Under the pieces are notes generated by a model. The model was not told the origin of the DNA, did not search any database, and was given only the letters and a program-made list of their open reading frames with translations. A stretch of DNA of 64,000 bases from Akkermansia massiliensis (lineage in GTDB: Bacteria; Verrucomicrobiota; Verrucomicrobiia; Verrucomicrobiales; Akkermansiaceae): the NCBI RefSeq assembly GCF_023516715.1, contig NZ_JAMGSI010000003.1, forward strand, positions 111,481 through 175,480, read 5' to 3'. Positions within the stretch are counted from its first letter, which is position 1. Every line of letters begins with the position of its first letter. Positions 41,137-51,872 of the stretch are shown here, piece after piece. The position numbers and the translations under genes were made by a program.

Positions 41137-43638
41137 TCAGAACAACTCCAGCTGGGCGTACTCTCCGGTGGGCATATCGTCGTCCATGTCCGTATTCTTG
41201 GCCCTGGGTTCCGCCAGACGGGCGCGGTCCTTTTTCCGGGGCCGCGTGGAATTCATTTCCAGATGGGACAGGATGGCCTTGGCGCGGTCCACGATGGCGG
41301 CAGGCATGCCCGCCAGGCGGGCCACCTGGATGCCGTAGGACTTGTCCGCCGCCCCCTGCACGATCTTGCGCAGGAACACAATCTCCTCCTTCCATTCCCG
41401 CACGGCCACATTGTAATTCTGCACGCCGGCCCTGGAACGGGCCAGGTCCGTCAGTTCATGGTAATGTGTGGCGAACAGGGTGCGGGACTTCAACTCGTCA
41501 TGCAGGTATTCCGCCACGGCCCACGCGATGGAAAGGCCGTCAAAGGTGGCGGTCCCGCGCCCGATTTCATCCAGAATAATCAGGGAACGCTCCGTGGCGT
41601 TGTTCAGGATCAAAGACGTCTCACTCATCTCCACCATGAAGGTGGACTGCCCGCGCGCCAGGTCGTCGCTGGCCCCCACGCGGCAGAAAATGCGGTCCAC
41701 CAGGCCGATGTGGGCGGACTCCGCCGGAACGTAAGCCCCGATCTGGGCCATCAGCGTAATCAGGGCCACCTGGCGGATATAGGTGCTCTTGCCCGCCATG
41801 TTGGGCCCGGTCAGCAGGATGAGGCGGTTTTCCTCCGGTTCCAGAAAGGCGTCATTGGGCACGAACACGTCGCCGGAAACATTCTGCTCGATAACGGGAT
41901 GGCGGCCGTTGACAATGCGCAGGGTCATGGAATTGTCCAGCACGGGGCGGCAGTACTGGTACTGCTGCGCGCCCTCCGCCAGCCCCAGCAGCACGTCCAG
42001 GTCCGCCATGGCGTCCGCCGTAATCTGGATGCCGTCAATGTGGCGCCCCACTTCCTCCCGCAGCAGCAGGAACTGTTCATACTCCACCTGGCGGGAACGT
42101 TCGTCCGCCCCCAGGATGGTATTCTCCATCTGCTTGAGCTCCGGGGTGACGAAGCGTTCCGCATTCACCAGCGTCTGCTTGCGCTGGTAGTCGGGAGGCA
42201 CCTTGTCGTAATGGCTCTTGGTTACTTCAATGTAGTAGCCGAAAACGTTGTTGAAGCGGATTTTCAGGGAATCAATGCCCGTCCGCCTGCGCTCCTTCTC
42301 CTGGAGCTGGGCCAGCCACTCCTTCCCGTCGCGGGAAGCCAGGCGCAACTCATCCAGCCCGGCGTGGTACCCTTCCCGGATGATGCCGCCCTCCTTGATC
42401 GTCACGGGCGGCTCATCCACCAGGGCGCGCTGGAGCAGGTCCACCAGCTCGTCAAAGCAGCCCATGCGGGAGCGGATGCTTTCCAGCATTTCCCCGCTTC
42501 CGGGCAGGGATTCCAGATCATCCCTGAGCGCGGGAATGCGCCCCAGGGAGGAAGCCAGCGCCTGGAGGTCACGGGCGTTCCCTGCGCCCTGGGAAATGCG
42601 GCCCGTCAGCCGTTCCATGTCCCGGACGTTTTTCAGGCTCTCCCGCAGCTTGCTCATCAGGTAGGGTTCCTGCAAAAGAACGGAGATCATCTCCTGCCGC
42701 GCCTGGAGCTTTTCCAGGTCGCACAGGGGGTGGAGCAGCCAGTCCCGGAGCTTGCGCGCGCCCATCGGGGTGCTCGTCCTGTCCAGGGTTCCCAGCAGGG
42801 AAAGCTTCACGCCGCCGCGGGAATCCACCAGGTCCAGGTTCCTCTGGCTGGCCTGGTCAATCAGCACGGCGCTCTCCGTGGCGCGCACGGAAATACGGCG
42901 CAAATGGTCCGTGGGGCGGCGGAGCTGGTAGCCCAGGTAATGAAGCACCGCGCCAGACGCCCCCAAAGCGGCGGTCATCTCCCCGCAGCCGAAACCGTCC
43001 AGGGAATGCACCCGGAAGTGGCTCAGCAGATTGGGAATGGCCGTGGAAGGCAGGAACGTATACCCGTCGTAATAAAGCGTGGGATAGGCGCCGGGGAAGC
43101 AGTCCGTCTGCTCGTCGCTGATCAGAAGTTCGGAAGGATTGATGCGGGACAGCTCGTCCAGAAGCAGGTCCATGTGCTCAAACTGGGCCACGGAAAATTC
43201 CCCCGTGGTGTGGTCCACGCATGCCAGGCCGAAATGCTTTTTATCCTTATAAAGAGCCACGATGTAATTGTGGCGGGAGGAATCCAGCAGATTCATATCC
43301 GCCAGGGTTCCGGCGGAAATCACGCGGGTCAGCTCCCGCTCCACCAGCTTGCCCGGCTGCGGAATGGTGGTCTGCTCCGCAATCGCCACGCGCTTCCCTC
43401 CCTTCACCAGGCGGCCAATATACCCTTCCGCGCTGTGGTGAGGCACCCCGCACATCGGAATGCCGTGGCGCTTGGTCAGCGTCAGGCCCAGAATAGAGGA
43501 AGCCTCCTTGGCGTCCTCAAAGAACATCTCATAAAAATCCCCCAGCCGGAAAAACAGCAGGACGTCCTCCGGCAAGCCCTTCTTCATGCGAAGGTACTGA
43601 TCCATCATCGGGGTGGAGGTAGGTCCGGAATTACTCAT
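41137..43638 (-). CDS. mutS: DNA mismatch repair protein MutS
   Basis: The 833-residue protein (start MSNSGPTST at 43638) has the mismatch-binding domain with the FFRLGDFYEMFFEDA motif (the Phe-x-Glu wedge), the connector and lever domains, and the ATPase with GPNMAGKSTYIRQ, the DEIGRGT motif and the TLFATHYHEL segment. It recognises mismatches and recruits MutL. No mutL is in the window. The exonuclease gene downstream completes the unit. Confidence 0.97.
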   Translation of the reverse strand: MSNSGPTSTPMMDQYLRMKKGLPEDVLLFFRLGDFYEMFFEDAKEASSILGLTLTKRHGIPMCGVPHHSAEGYIGRLVKGGKRVAIAEQTTIPQPGKLVERELTRVISAGTLADMNLLDSSRHNYIVALYKDKKHFGLACVDHTTGEFSVAQFEHMDLLLDELSRINPSELLISDEQTDCFPGAYPTLYYDGYTFLPSTAIPNLLSHFRVHSLDGFGCGEMTAALGASGAVLHYLGYQLRRPTDHLRRISVRATESAVLIDQASQRNLDLVDSRGGVKLSLLGTLDRTSTPMGARKLRDWLLHPLCDLEKLQARQEMISVLLQEPYLMSKLRESLKNVRDMERLTGRISQGAGNARDLQALASSLGRIPALRDDLESLPGSGEMLESIRSRMGCFDELVDLLQRALVDEPPVTIKEGGIIREGYHAGLDELRLASRDGKEWLAQLQEKERRRTGIDSLKIRFNNVFGYYIEVTKSHYDKVPPDYQRKQTLVNAERFVTPELKQMENTILGADERSRQVEYEQFLLLREEVGRHIDGIQITADAMADLDVLLGLAEGAQQYQYCRPVLDNSMTLRIVNGRHPVIEQNVSGDVFVPNDAFLEPEENRLILLTGPNMAGKSTYIRQVALITLMAQIGAYVPAESAHIGLVDRIFCRVGASDDLARGQSTFMVEMSETSLILNNATERSLIILDEIGRGTATFDGLSIAWAVAEYLHDELKSRTLFATHYHELTDLARSRAGVQNYNVAVREWKEEIVFLRKIVQGAADKSYGIQVARLAGMPAAIVDRAKAILSHLEMNSTRPRKKDRARLAEPRAKNTDMDDDMPTGEYAQLELF

Positions 43639-43908
43639 AAATAACGGTGAAAGAGTAATCTGATTGCGGCTGCAAGGCAAGATTGGAATCTTGTTAGAAC
43701 CGGGCCGCCATGCCGCTTTTCCAAGGAAAAACCGGGGAGAGCGCCCCCAAATCCCTGGTAAAGAAAATGCGCTGACGCAACAATCATTGCCCCTTTTTTC
43801 TTCCGGGCCGGATCAGGCCCCCATCATGCGGAGGAGCGCAAACATCCTGTCACCGATTCCTTTGCTCCGACGGACGGCCAACAAGCCGTCCCTCCCCTCC
43901 GGAAAGAT
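43639..43908. other. Intergenic gap upstream of mutS
   Basis: Between the mutS start and the rsfS terminator I see no gene. Some codon-like runs exist but no start with a ribosome binding site. It likely holds the mutS promoter, though I cannot point to a clear -35/-10 pair. Confidence 0.3.
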
Positions 43909-43943
43909 AAAAAAGCCGTGCCGCTGTCAGACAGAGGCACGGC
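43909..43943 (-). terminator. Rho-independent terminator after rsfS
   Basis: Arms GCCGTGCC (43915-43922) and GGCACGGC (43936-43943) form an 8-bp stem whose loop can pair further (CTGTC/GACAG), with a T-tract on the minus strand (43909-43914). It lies 23 bases past the rsfS stop. Confidence 0.85.
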
Positions 43944-43965
43944 GGAAAATTCAGATCACCGGGGG

Positions 43966-44316
43966 TTAGTACTCCACCAAGGGGGCATCCTTCCACAGGG
44001 TGTCCATACCGTAGAATTCGCGCGTTTCCTGCCCCATGATGTGAACCATCACGTCAATGTAGTCCACCACGGACCACAGCGCCACGGGCGTGTCTTCCAC
44101 ATAGGTGGGGAGGGCGCCCGTCTTTTCCCGGACGGATTCTTCCAGCTCCCGGATGACGGCGCGCAGGTGGGGGACGGACAAGCCCGTGCACACCACCATG
44201 AAATCCGTCAGGGAAGACATGCCGCGCAGGTCGTACACCCGCACATTTTCAGCCTTGGCGTCATCCGCGGCGCGGGCGCACATCCTGGCCAGTTCCATCG
44301 CATCGTTGGCTACCAT
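43966..44316 (-). CDS. rsfS: Ribosome silencing factor RsfS
   Basis: The 116-residue protein has the family motifs: YDLRGMSSLTDFMVVCTG, then PTYVEDTPVALWSVVDYIDVMVHI. RsfS binds L14 and blocks subunit joining when nutrients are low. In many bacteria it follows nadD; here it follows ftsH with a 21-base gap. Confidence 0.95.
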   Translation of the reverse strand: MVANDAMELARMCARAADDAKAENVRVYDLRGMSSLTDFMVVCTGLSVPHLRAVIRELEESVREKTGALPTYVEDTPVALWSVVDYIDVMVHIMGQETREFYGMDTLWKDAPLVEY

Positions 44317-44337
44317 AATTGATTCGTTTCTATTGGA

Positions 44338-46782
44338 TTATTTCTTCTCTTCGCCGTCCTTGCCGTACTCCTCCACGGGATTGTAGGAAAAGGGGTCCTG
44401 CTCCGTCTGGCCGCTCTCCTTCTTCCGTTCCTCCGCGTCCTCCGTGCGGTCTTCTTCGGCATCCTTCTTCACGGAAGAACCGGAATCACCCTTCCCGGGC
44501 TGCTCTTCCACCTCCGAAGGCATGGGAGGCGGGGTCACCTTGGCGGGAGGATTCTTCATTTCCCCGTATTCCAGAATGTCCATGACCTGGGAGCCTTCCA
44601 GCGTTTCAAATTCCATCAGGGCTTCCGTCAGCATGTCCAGCTTGTCCCGGTTCTCCGTCAGGATGGTCATGGCGCGTTCATACGCGCTGTCCACCAGGAA
44701 GCGGACTTCCGAGTCAATCAGTTCCGCCGTGGATTCGGAATAATTGCGGGATCGCGTCCCCAGGTCGCGGGCAATGTACACTTCCCCCTGGTGTTCGCCG
44801 TATTCGATCAGCCCCAGTTTCTCGCTCATGCCGAACTCGCACACCATGCGGCGGGCCAGGCTGGTGGCGCTCTTGATGTCTCCGGTAGCTCCGCTGGTCA
44901 CGTCGCCAAAGACGATTTGTTCAGCGCAGCGGCCGCCCATCGCCACGACGAGCTGGTCAAGCATCTCGGACCGGAGCTGGTGCATCTTGTCGTCCGAAGG
45001 AAGCCACATGGTCATGCCCAGGGCTCCCCCACGGGGAACGATGGTCACCCGGTGCAAAGGTTCGCTGTGCGGGGTCTTCAACAGGCAGATGGCGTGTCCC
45101 GCCTCATGCACGGCGGTAATGCGGCGCCCGCGTTCATTAATCGCCAGGCTGCGGCGTTCGCGGCCCCAACTGACCTTGTCGCGGGCTTCTTCCAGTTCCG
45201 CTTCCGTAATCTCCTTCAATCCCTTACGGGCGGCCAGCAGGGCGGCTTCATTGATCAGGTTGGCCAACTGGGCTCCGGAGAAGCCGGCCGTGCCGCGGGC
45301 AATGCGCGCAAAACCGACTCCGGGAGCCATTTTCACCTTTCTGGCGTGCACCTGGAGGATTTGTTCGCGCCCCCGGACGTCCGGAAGGTTCACCACCACC
45401 TGCCGGTCAAAACGGCCCGGACGGAGCAGCGCCGGGTCCAGGATGTCCGCACGGTTGGTCGCCGCAATTACGATCACATTGGAGTTGTTTTCAAAACCGT
45501 CCATCTCCACCAGCAGGGCGTTCAGCGTCTGCTCCCGTTCGTCATTGCCGCCCCCCATGCCGTAGCCGCGCTGACGGCCCACGGCGTCAATTTCATCAAT
45601 GAAAATCAGGCTGGGGGCCGTTCTCTTGGCTTGCTCAAACATGTCGCGCACGCGGCTCGCGCCCACGCCCACGAACATTTCCACAAAGTCCGAACCGCTG
45701 ATGGAATAAAAAGATGCATTGGATTCCCCGGCGATGGCGCGTGCCAGCAGGGTCTTGCCCGTACCGGGAGAGCCCACCATCAGCACGCCGCGGGGAATGG
45801 TGGCGCCCAGGTCACGGAACTTTTCCGGATTGCGCAGGAATTCCACCAGTTCCCATACCTCCTCCTTCGCCTCGCTGATGCCGGCCACGTCCTTGAACGT
45901 CACCTTGTTCTTGTCCGGGGCGATGAGGCGCGCCCGGCTCTTGCCGAAGCTCATGGCGCCCCTGGCCCCGCCGCTCTGCGCGCGGAACATGAAGAACAGG
46001 ATTACCAGAATGAGCACGATAGGCAGCAGGTTCAGCAGAATGCCGCCCCAGGAGCCGGACTCGCGCTTGAACTTCGTATCCGGCCCCAGCAACTGTTTGA
46101 CCCGGTCTCCCTGGAATTCCAGGGTAAAAGGCACTTCCACGCGTTCAAAACGCTGCTTGTCCACGGAGGCGTCCCCCGTGGCAGCAGGCCAGATGCGGGT
46201 GACAATCTGGCCGACCAGCACGTTCTGGTTCCCGTCTTCCGCCAGGACAAGGCCCTCATTTCCGCCCGCGATGCGGCCTTCCAGAGCCAGGCGGTTGAAC
46301 TCGGGCACGGAAAGCTTCTGCGCTTCTTCAGGAATAATGGAAACATTTTTCCCCGCCTCCGTCCGGTACGGGCTTTCCACCATCCTGTAGCCGGAAAGCT
46401 CGTTCAGCAGAGGCTTGTCCCGGTCCGGCAGGGACATGGAATAGGACAGCACGAAGGGTTTCATTTCCACCTTCGGCTGGATGTCCTTTTTATAAACCAG
46501 CGCATGGATGACGCCTTCAGAGCCGTTCTCGCTCAGCACCACTTCCACGGGGGCCTTCGGATCGTTCAGCACCACGCGGCCTGCCTTGTACTGGGCTTCA
46601 AAGGATTCCAGGTTTTCCTTGCGGGGCCCCAGTCCAAAGGATTCCGGGGTGAAAAATCCGAACGCGAGGACGCCTGCAATGAGAAGAACCATGACCCACA
46701 CGCCCCAGTTGGGGGATTCGGGCTTTCCGGAGCCGGGAAATTTGGGAGGACGAGGAGGACTGGGTGGCATTCTGTCAGACAT
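44338..46782 (-). CDS. ftsH: ATP-dependent zinc metalloprotease FtsH
   Basis: The 814-residue membrane AAA protease has one N-terminal helix ([17 protein letters not shown]) and a second near residue 240, a periplasmic domain between them, Walker A GSPGTGKT, Walker [11 protein letters not shown], the SRH, and the zinc site HEAGH. It is longer than the usual 610-650 residues because of an acidic C-terminal tail and a longer N-terminal part. FtsH degrades misfolded membrane proteins and regulators such as LpxC. RsfS follows in the same direction. Confidence 0.97.
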   Translation of the reverse strand: MSDRMPPSPPRPPKFPGSGKPESPNWGVWVMVLLIAGVLAFGFFTPESFGLGPRKENLESFEAQYKAGRVVLNDPKAPVEVVLSENGSEGVIHALVYKKDIQPKVEMKPFVLSYSMSLPDRDKPLLNELSGYRMVESPYRTEAGKNVSIIPEEAQKLSVPEFNRLALEGRIAGGNEGLVLAEDGNQNVLVGQIVTRIWPAATGDASVDKQRFERVEVPFTLEFQGDRVKQLLGPDTKFKRESGSWGGILLNLLPIVLILVILFFMFRAQSGGARGAMSFGKSRARLIAPDKNKVTFKDVAGISEAKEEVWELVEFLRNPEKFRDLGATIPRGVLMVGSPGTGKTLLARAIAGESNASFYSISGSDFVEMFVGVGASRVRDMFEQAKRTAPSLIFIDEIDAVGRQRGYGMGGGNDEREQTLNALLVEMDGFENNSNVIVIAATNRADILDPALLRPGRFDRQVVVNLPDVRGREQILQVHARKVKMAPGVGFARIARGTAGFSGAQLANLINEAALLAARKGLKEITEAELEEARDKVSWGRERRSLAINERGRRITAVHEAGHAICLLKTPHSEPLHRVTIVPRGGALGMTMWLPSDDKMHQLRSEMLDQLVVAMGGRCAEQIVFGDVTSGATGDIKSATSLARRMVCEFGMSEKLGLIEYGEHQGEVYIARDLGTRSRNYSESTAELIDSEVRFLVDSAYERAMTILTENRDKLDMLTEALMEFETLEGSQVMDILEYGEMKNPPAKVTPPPMPSEVEEQPGKGDSGSSVKKDAEEDRTEDAEERKKESGQTEQDPFSYNPVEEYGKDGEEKK

Positions 46783-46948
46783 AATGTGGTTAGCACACAG
46801 AAGTTAATGAATCGGGCGGCATGATACGCGAGTCCTTGTAAAATAAAACTTTTTTCCGAGACATGCCATACAGCCGGCGCAGGATGGAACCGGACCGTTC
46901 CGGGCCCGGAAGCGCCTTCCGGCAATGAGGCAATAGACAGCGCGGGAT

Positions 46949-47746
46949 TCAGTCCCGTTTCCTTTTTCTGCGTCGTCCCTCGTGATTCGCGCTTTCCCCG
47001 TTCATGCGCTGCTGGAGGCGGCGCTTCCACTGGGGCATCTTTTCCGCCGTTTCCGCCGGATGAAAGCCGCTCCCCTTCCGGCTCTTTTCCTGCCAGGCGC
47101 TCTCCTCCTGCGCCTCCAGCCGTTCCCGCCGCCGCTGTTCCTGAATTTCCGCCAGTTTCCTGGCGCGCCGGATTTCCACCCGCTTGCTCACCTCCCCGTG
47201 GGCGGAGGTCACGCGCCACGGGCCGATGCGGTGGGGATACGTGATGGGCGCGCAGATCAGCTCCGCATCCAGAAACCGCATGGAGCCCACCAGCAGGTTC
47301 TTGACGTTTGCCAGCAGGCCGCCGTCCGTCCAGACGCCGCCCATGCCCATTTCCAGCAGAAAAGCCAGGTGAAGCGTTTCCGCCTCCGAGGCCAGAATGG
47401 AAAAATCCCTCAGGGAAATGCCCTCCGCCGGCTCTTCATGCGGGGCGGCCACGGAAGCGGCCCGGAGAAGAAACATCGTATCCCGGACCTTGCGGCTCAG
47501 GGCGCAGACCAGTTCCCCCACCTTGGGACGGGCGTCAAAACGGTAGTCCTTCACCTCCACCAGCCATAAATCCCGGCGTTCCGGATGATACAGCAGGAAG
47601 TCCATCTCCTTGCACCCCCCGCAGAAATTCTGCGCCTGCCGGGCATAATAGTCCGAGCATTCAATGCGGCACACGACGTAGCCTTCATCGATCCAGAAAC
47701 GGTGGACTCCCTCCACGTAATGAGCTTCTGACGGCTTATGACTCAT
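46949..47746 (-). CDS. Putative PD-(D/E)XK-type nuclease, partner of the ATPase
   Basis: The 265-residue protein has a compact nuclease-like core: CxxC (FCGGCKE), then EMDFLLYHPERRDLWLVEVK with Asp49, Glu64 and Lys66, the D...ExK pattern of restriction-like nucleases. The C-terminal third is strongly basic and ends RRRKRKRD, suitable for nucleic-acid binding. Its start overlaps the ATPase stop by 11 bases. I do not recognise a named family. The nuclease reading is inference from the motif. Confidence 0.55.
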   Translation of the reverse strand: MSHKPSEAHYVEGVHRFWIDEGYVVCRIECSDYYARQAQNFCGGCKEMDFLLYHPERRDLWLVEVKDYRFDARPKVGELVCALSRKVRDTMFLLRAASVAAPHEEPAEGISLRDFSILASEAETLHLAFLLEMGMGGVWTDGGLLANVKNLLVGSMRFLDAELICAPITYPHRIGPWRVTSAHGEVSKRVEIRRARKLAEIQEQRRRERLEAQEESAWQEKSRKGSGFHPAETAEKMPQWKRRLQQRMNGESANHEGRRRKRKRD

Positions 47747-48812
47747 AGCTCAGCTTCAAATACCTGTCCGCCTGCTCGATTTCCGCTTCAAGAGATTCGA
47801 TAGGCCCCACATCCTCCAGGGATTCCCCCCAGGTCACCTTTACCCCGGAGCGGTCTCCCCGCGGCACGCTCATCCCGAAAAACTTCCTCTGCACCATGGC
47901 ATTGCGGGGTTCGGAAAGCTGAATCATCAGCTCCCGCAGCAGGAACAGGCTGTGGGAGGACAGAATCACCTGCACCCCCGTCTTGGCAAGCCCCGTCAGG
48001 GTTTTCACCAGCACGGGCAGATGGGAGGCGTTCAGGTTCATTTCCGGCTCATCCCAGAACAGCACGGACCCTCTTTTCACGGAACCGTTCCGGATCAGGT
48101 AGCTCAGCGTGCCCAGCCTTTTGAAGCCCTCCGCCACCAGGCTCATCTCGATCGGCTGCTGTCCGGGACGCTGCAAAAAGAACCGTCCGTCGCGCTTCAC
48201 CACCTCCCCGCCGATGATCTTCTCCAGCCTGGCGACCACGCGCCCGGCGTCCGTGCTGATAGGTTCCGCTGCCGCATCCACGTCCAGGTAACGGCAGAGG
48301 TCCCAGCTCCCCCCGTCCAGGAACTCGGGGAACCTGCTCCCCACCTGTACAAAGCTCGGGTAAATGGTCAGAACCTCCCGCGCCGCCAGGAACACCACCG
48401 GCACGTTCAGGAAGCGTTTGGGCATCTCCTGAATGCTCAGCCCCTCCTCCTCATGCCCCGCCTGAAAATCAAACACCAGGTTCCCCATGCCTTCCGGCAC
48501 CCCGTCCCCCTCCATGGAGGCCTCCACATGGGCATGGGCGTTCCCGCGGTTCCGTGCCGTCAGCCCGGCCAGTCCGCGGGACGCGAAGACCCGCATCAGG
48601 TCCTTCCGGAGCCGCTGTTCCTCCGCCCATTTCTCCGGCAGGGACTTCCTGCCCCCGTCCGCGCTCCACTTGGCTACGGTATAGCACAATTTCAGCAGAT
48701 GGCTCTTGCCGGAATCATTGCCGCCCACCACCACATTGATTCCGGGGACAAACTCAAAATGTTCGCTCCCGGGAAACACCGTCACGCCGCGCACCAGTAG
48801 GTCATGTATCAT
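47736..48812 (-). CDS. AAA/ABC-type ATPase (AAA_15/OLD-like)
   Basis: The 358-residue ATPase starts [15 protein letters not shown]. Walker A is GGNDSGKS (30-37), Walker B LFWDEPE (251-257), the H-loop SSHS (285-288), and the ABC-like signature is the degenerate SLVAEGFKR (224-232). This matches SMC/Rad50-like ATPases in defence and repair systems such as OLD and the ATPases of Septu, Gabija-like or PARIS systems, but no toxin or nuclease domain is in this chain. The overlapping nuclease-like gene is the natural partner. Confidence 0.8.
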   Translation of the reverse strand: MIHDLLVRGVTVFPGSEHFEFVPGINVVVGGNDSGKSHLLKLCYTVAKWSADGGRKSLPEKWAEEQRLRKDLMRVFASRGLAGLTARNRGNAHAHVEASMEGDGVPEGMGNLVFDFQAGHEEEGLSIQEMPKRFLNVPVVFLAAREVLTIYPSFVQVGSRFPEFLDGGSWDLCRYLDVDAAAEPISTDAGRVVARLEKIIGGEVVKRDGRFFLQRPGQQPIEMSLVAEGFKRLGTLSYLIRNGSVKRGSVLFWDEPEMNLNASHLPVLVKTLTGLAKTGVQVILSSHSLFLLRELMIQLSEPRNAMVQRKFFGMSVPRGDRSGVKVTWGESLEDVGPIESLEAEIEQADRYLKLSYES

Positions 48813-49093
48813 ACCGTTCCCAATGTAGCACAGAAGCGCATGCCGTAAATTACAAATGCCGCCAGCTTCCGTCACCGGGAAGCCTTCCGGAAAAGCAGCG
48901 GAAAACCGGGATGAAGGAAAAAGATTGCCGCCCGGCTCCGTCCACGCTTTTCCAGAGCCTGTCTCCCGGAAAACGCAGAAAAAACGCCTGCTCCCGCCCT
49001 CCGCCGCCTTTCCCCCCGCCCAAGTCCGCATACACCCGGAAGGCGGCGCATTTTAAGCTTCCCATTGACGGACGCCTTATTAAAGTAGTCCGC

Positions 49094-49918
49094 ATGAGCG
49101 CACAATGGACCACCGCCAGGGAATATACGGATATCAAGTATGAAACAACGGACGACGGCAGCATCGCGAAAATCACGATCAACCGCCCCCAAGTCCGCAA
49201 CGCGTTCCGTCCCCAGACCGTGCATGAAATGCTCAACGCCCTCAACGCCGCGCATGAAGACCCCAAGGTGGGCGTGGTCATCCTGACCGGGGAAGGCCCT
49301 GACGCCTTCTGCTCCGGCGGCGACCAGAAAGTGCGCGGAAATGCCGGCTACATCGGTGAAGACGGCGTGCCGCGCCTGAATATTCTGGATGTGCAGCGCA
49401 CCATCCGCACCATGCCCAAGCCCGTCGTCGCCATGGTGGCCGGCTACGCCATCGGCGGTGGGCACGTCCTCCATGTCGTCTGCGACCTCACCATCGCCGC
49501 GGACAACGCCAAATTCGGCCAGACGGGCCCCAAGGTCGGCTCCTTTGACGGCGGTCTCGGCTCCTCCTACCTGGCGCGCATCGTGGGCCAGAAAAAGGCT
49601 CGGGAAATCTGGTACCTGTGCAGGCAGTACGACGCGCGGGAAGCGCTGGACATGGGACTGGTCAATACCGTGGTGCCTCTGGAAAAGCTGGAAGAGGAAA
49701 CGCTCTCCTGGTGCCGCCAGATGCTCCGGCACAGCCCCCTGGCCCTCCGCTGCCTGAAAGCCTCCCTGAACGCTGACTGCGACGGACAGATGGGCCTGCT
49801 GGACCTGGCCGGAAACGCCACCCTGCTCTACTACATGAGCGAGGAAGCGAAGGAAGGCAAAAACGCCTTCGTCGAAAAACGCGCACCCGACTTCTCCAAA
49901 TTCCCCAGACTCCCGTAA
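49094..49918 (+). CDS. menB: 1,4-dihydroxy-2-naphthoyl-CoA synthase
   Basis: The 274-residue crotonase-fold enzyme cyclises o-succinylbenzoyl-CoA in menaquinone synthesis. Diagnostic motifs: [11 protein letters not shown] (oxyanion hole), [16 protein letters not shown] and [18 protein letters not shown]. Length fits. Start at [11 protein letters not shown] (49094) because the longer frame would add an unrelated Pro-rich stretch. Menaquinone indicates anaerobic or microaerobic respiration. Confidence 0.96.
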   Translation: MSAQWTTAREYTDIKYETTDDGSIAKITINRPQVRNAFRPQTVHEMLNALNAAHEDPKVGVVILTGEGPDAFCSGGDQKVRGNAGYIGEDGVPRLNILDVQRTIRTMPKPVVAMVAGYAIGGGHVLHVVCDLTIAADNAKFGQTGPKVGSFDGGLGSSYLARIVGQKKAREIWYLCRQYDAREALDMGLVNTVVPLEKLEEETLSWCRQMLRHSPLALRCLKASLNADCDGQMGLLDLAGNATLLYYMSEEAKEGKNAFVEKRAPDFSKFPRLP

Positions 49919-49930
49919 CCCCTCCGCACC

Positions 49931-50761
49931 ATGTCCCCCAACTCCGACAACGAAGGCGCCACCCGGAACGGCTCCGCCGGCAGGGAATCCCTGCACGACC
50001 TGCCGGAACATGAAAACATCGTGGAACATTTCTACGATCCGGAGGAACAGGCCGGCCAGGAGAAACCCGTCCGTGAAAAAACGCCCTTCTCCCTGATCGG
50101 CAATCTTATCTTCCTGTTCACCATAGCCATTCTGGCGGCTATTTCCTGGCTGATTTATTCCTCCTGGAGCCCGCAGAACACGGCTGACCTGCCCGGCTTC
50201 CGCCAAAAGGAAAACGCTCCGGACATCCCCAAAATCCTGAAACAGGCCATTAACAGGGACGCCTCCGTTTCCTTTTCGGAAGAAGACATCAACCGCTACC
50301 TGGCCTCCTCCGTCCATCCGCAGCAGCACGGAGCCCTGGCCATCTTCGCCACCAATCCGGCGGTAGGCATCCGGCTGCACGGCGGCAAGGAACAGCCGGA
50401 CGGCGCCATCGGGGAAGGCTGCATGGAAATCATCATTGAACGCTATACGGGCATCGACTCCCGCCAGACGATTTCCCTGTTCCTGACGCCCTTCCAGTCC
50501 ATGGACCCGCACAACTACATGGCGGTGCAGACCCGCTTTGAATTCTACAATGACGAGACTCTGCCGGGGGGTATCCACGTGGGTGGCACCATCGGCAGCC
50601 TTTCCGTCCCCCAGGGCTACATGATCTTTCTCCTTCCCGCATTTGAAAACCTGCTCCAGGCCTATCTGCCGCTCATCCACATGATTGAGGAAAGCGGCAT
50701 GGGCATCCACATCAGTGAAGGCAGGCTGAACCTGACGCCTCCGCAAAAACGCACGCTGTAG
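49931..50761 (+). CDS. Single-pass membrane protein, function unknown
   Basis: The 276-residue protein has an acidic cytoplasmic N-terminus of about 50 residues, one transmembrane helix (about 55-78, LIGNLIFLFTIAILAAISWLI) and a periplasmic domain of about 195 residues with alternating hydrophobic strands. It follows menB by 12 bases and is probably cotranscribed. I do not recognise a domain. Confidence 0.6.
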   Translation: MSPNSDNEGATRNGSAGRESLHDLPEHENIVEHFYDPEEQAGQEKPVREKTPFSLIGNLIFLFTIAILAAISWLIYSSWSPQNTADLPGFRQKENAPDIPKILKQAINRDASVSFSEEDINRYLASSVHPQQHGALAIFATNPAVGIRLHGGKEQPDGAIGEGCMEIIIERYTGIDSRQTISLFLTPFQSMDPHNYMAVQTRFEFYNDETLPGGIHVGGTIGSLSVPQGYMIFLLPAFENLLQAYLPLIHMIEESGMGIHISEGRLNLTPPQKRTL

Positions 50762-50836
50762 CGGAAATCCGCAGGGGTTCCGCAAGGGCCAAACACCAAA
50801 GCTCAAAGGTCCTATTCAAACCTTTGTCTCCGGCAT

Positions 50837-51793
50837 TTAGTTTTTCTCCAAATCCCTGACCATCAGGGTCATGTATTCTTCCGGCCAGGAATGGGTAATC
50901 TGCCCGGCGTCATTGAAGACCGCCACCAGGCGAATGGAATCCCGCCCGTCCGAAAGCACCAGCACGGTTTCATCCTTTTCAAAATCGTAACGGGGCTTGC
51001 CGAGCTTGAAGGCGGCATTCCTGCGGTCCGTTTTCAGCCACGTGCGCGCCTGTTCCATCGTCATTCCCCGCAGGGCGCGGGCATCCTTGAAAACGCGCCG
51101 CGCCGCATTCATGGCCGCAGGGGTGGAAACCACCATGCTGTTGCGAAACGGACGGGTTTCCCACATGCGGTCAATGTCACGGTCCAGCGCGCCGCCCATG
51201 CCTCCGGAAAGGAAAAACACGGCTGCGGGCCAGACCAGAAGAATACCTACTACCCAAGCCGTCAACCGTTTACGGCTCCTGGAAAGCGCCGCGATGCCCT
51301 GGGCTATTTTCCCCCATTTTTCCACCAGTTCCTCATCCGCATGCCCGAACAGGAAATTCACCTGCCTGCGTTTAATGCCGTTCCGCAGTTCCGCCACCGT
51401 CCTTCCCTTCTCCGGAGCCAGGTCCTCCAGCGTGGGGCTTCCCTCTACAAAATGGCGGAAGATTTTAGGCCACAGCACGGGAACTACCGCAAACCGGATC
51501 GTCAGCAGAACCAGACTGCCCACCAAACAGCCGCTCACGAACAGAACGTCAAACGGGCGGCTGAAAAAATAGTCCGGATTCCACATCCAAATAAAAGGCG
51601 CGGCCAGATAAATCCCCAGGGAAAACAGGCACCATGACCAGACAATGGCGGAAAAACGGCTGACCGCCACGGCCACCCCCAGCAGGAACAAAAAGGCCCC
51701 CAGGGCGATTCCCCACGGGAACGCCCCGTAAATGGCGGCCGGAAAAGCCAGAATCATCAACGCCATGCCTACGGGCTGCCGAACTTTTTGCAT
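50837..51793 (-). CDS. Multi-pass membrane protein, function unknown
   Basis: The 318-residue protein (start taken at MQKVRQPVGM) has about five hydrophobic helices in its first half, a cytoplasmic-looking basic stretch (RNGIKRRQVN... LSRSRKRLTAW), another helix and a C-terminal soluble domain. No family recognised. Convergent with the preceding gene. Confidence 0.5.
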   Translation of the reverse strand: MQKVRQPVGMALMILAFPAAIYGAFPWGIALGAFLFLLGVAVAVSRFSAIVWSWCLFSLGIYLAAPFIWMWNPDYFFSRPFDVLFVSGCLVGSLVLLTIRFAVVPVLWPKIFRHFVEGSPTLEDLAPEKGRTVAELRNGIKRRQVNFLFGHADEELVEKWGKIAQGIAALSRSRKRLTAWVVGILLVWPAAVFFLSGGMGGALDRDIDRMWETRPFRNSMVVSTPAAMNAARRVFKDARALRGMTMEQARTWLKTDRRNAAFKLGKPRYDFEKDETVLVLSDGRDSIRLVAVFNDAGQITHSWPEEYMTLMVRDLEKN

Positions 51794-51832
51794 GTCCGGA
51801 CCGTAACACAAGCCTTTGAAGGCATCAAGAAA

Positions 51833-51870
51833 GGAAGGCACCGCAGTCACACAGGGCCGCTCCGCCTTCC
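51833..51870 (-). terminator. Candidate terminator of the TolC-like gene
   Basis: Arms GGAAGGC (51833-51839) and GCCTTCC (51864-51870) form a 7-bp stem with a 24-base loop, immediately past the stop on the minus strand, and are followed by TTTCTTG. Weak but well placed. Confidence 0.4.
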
Positions 51871-51872
51871 CC

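Noticed and set aside
50790..50830. Short inverted repeat CAAAGGT/ACCTTTG between convergent genes
   Set aside because: Only seven base pairs with no T-run on either side; too weak to call a terminator.
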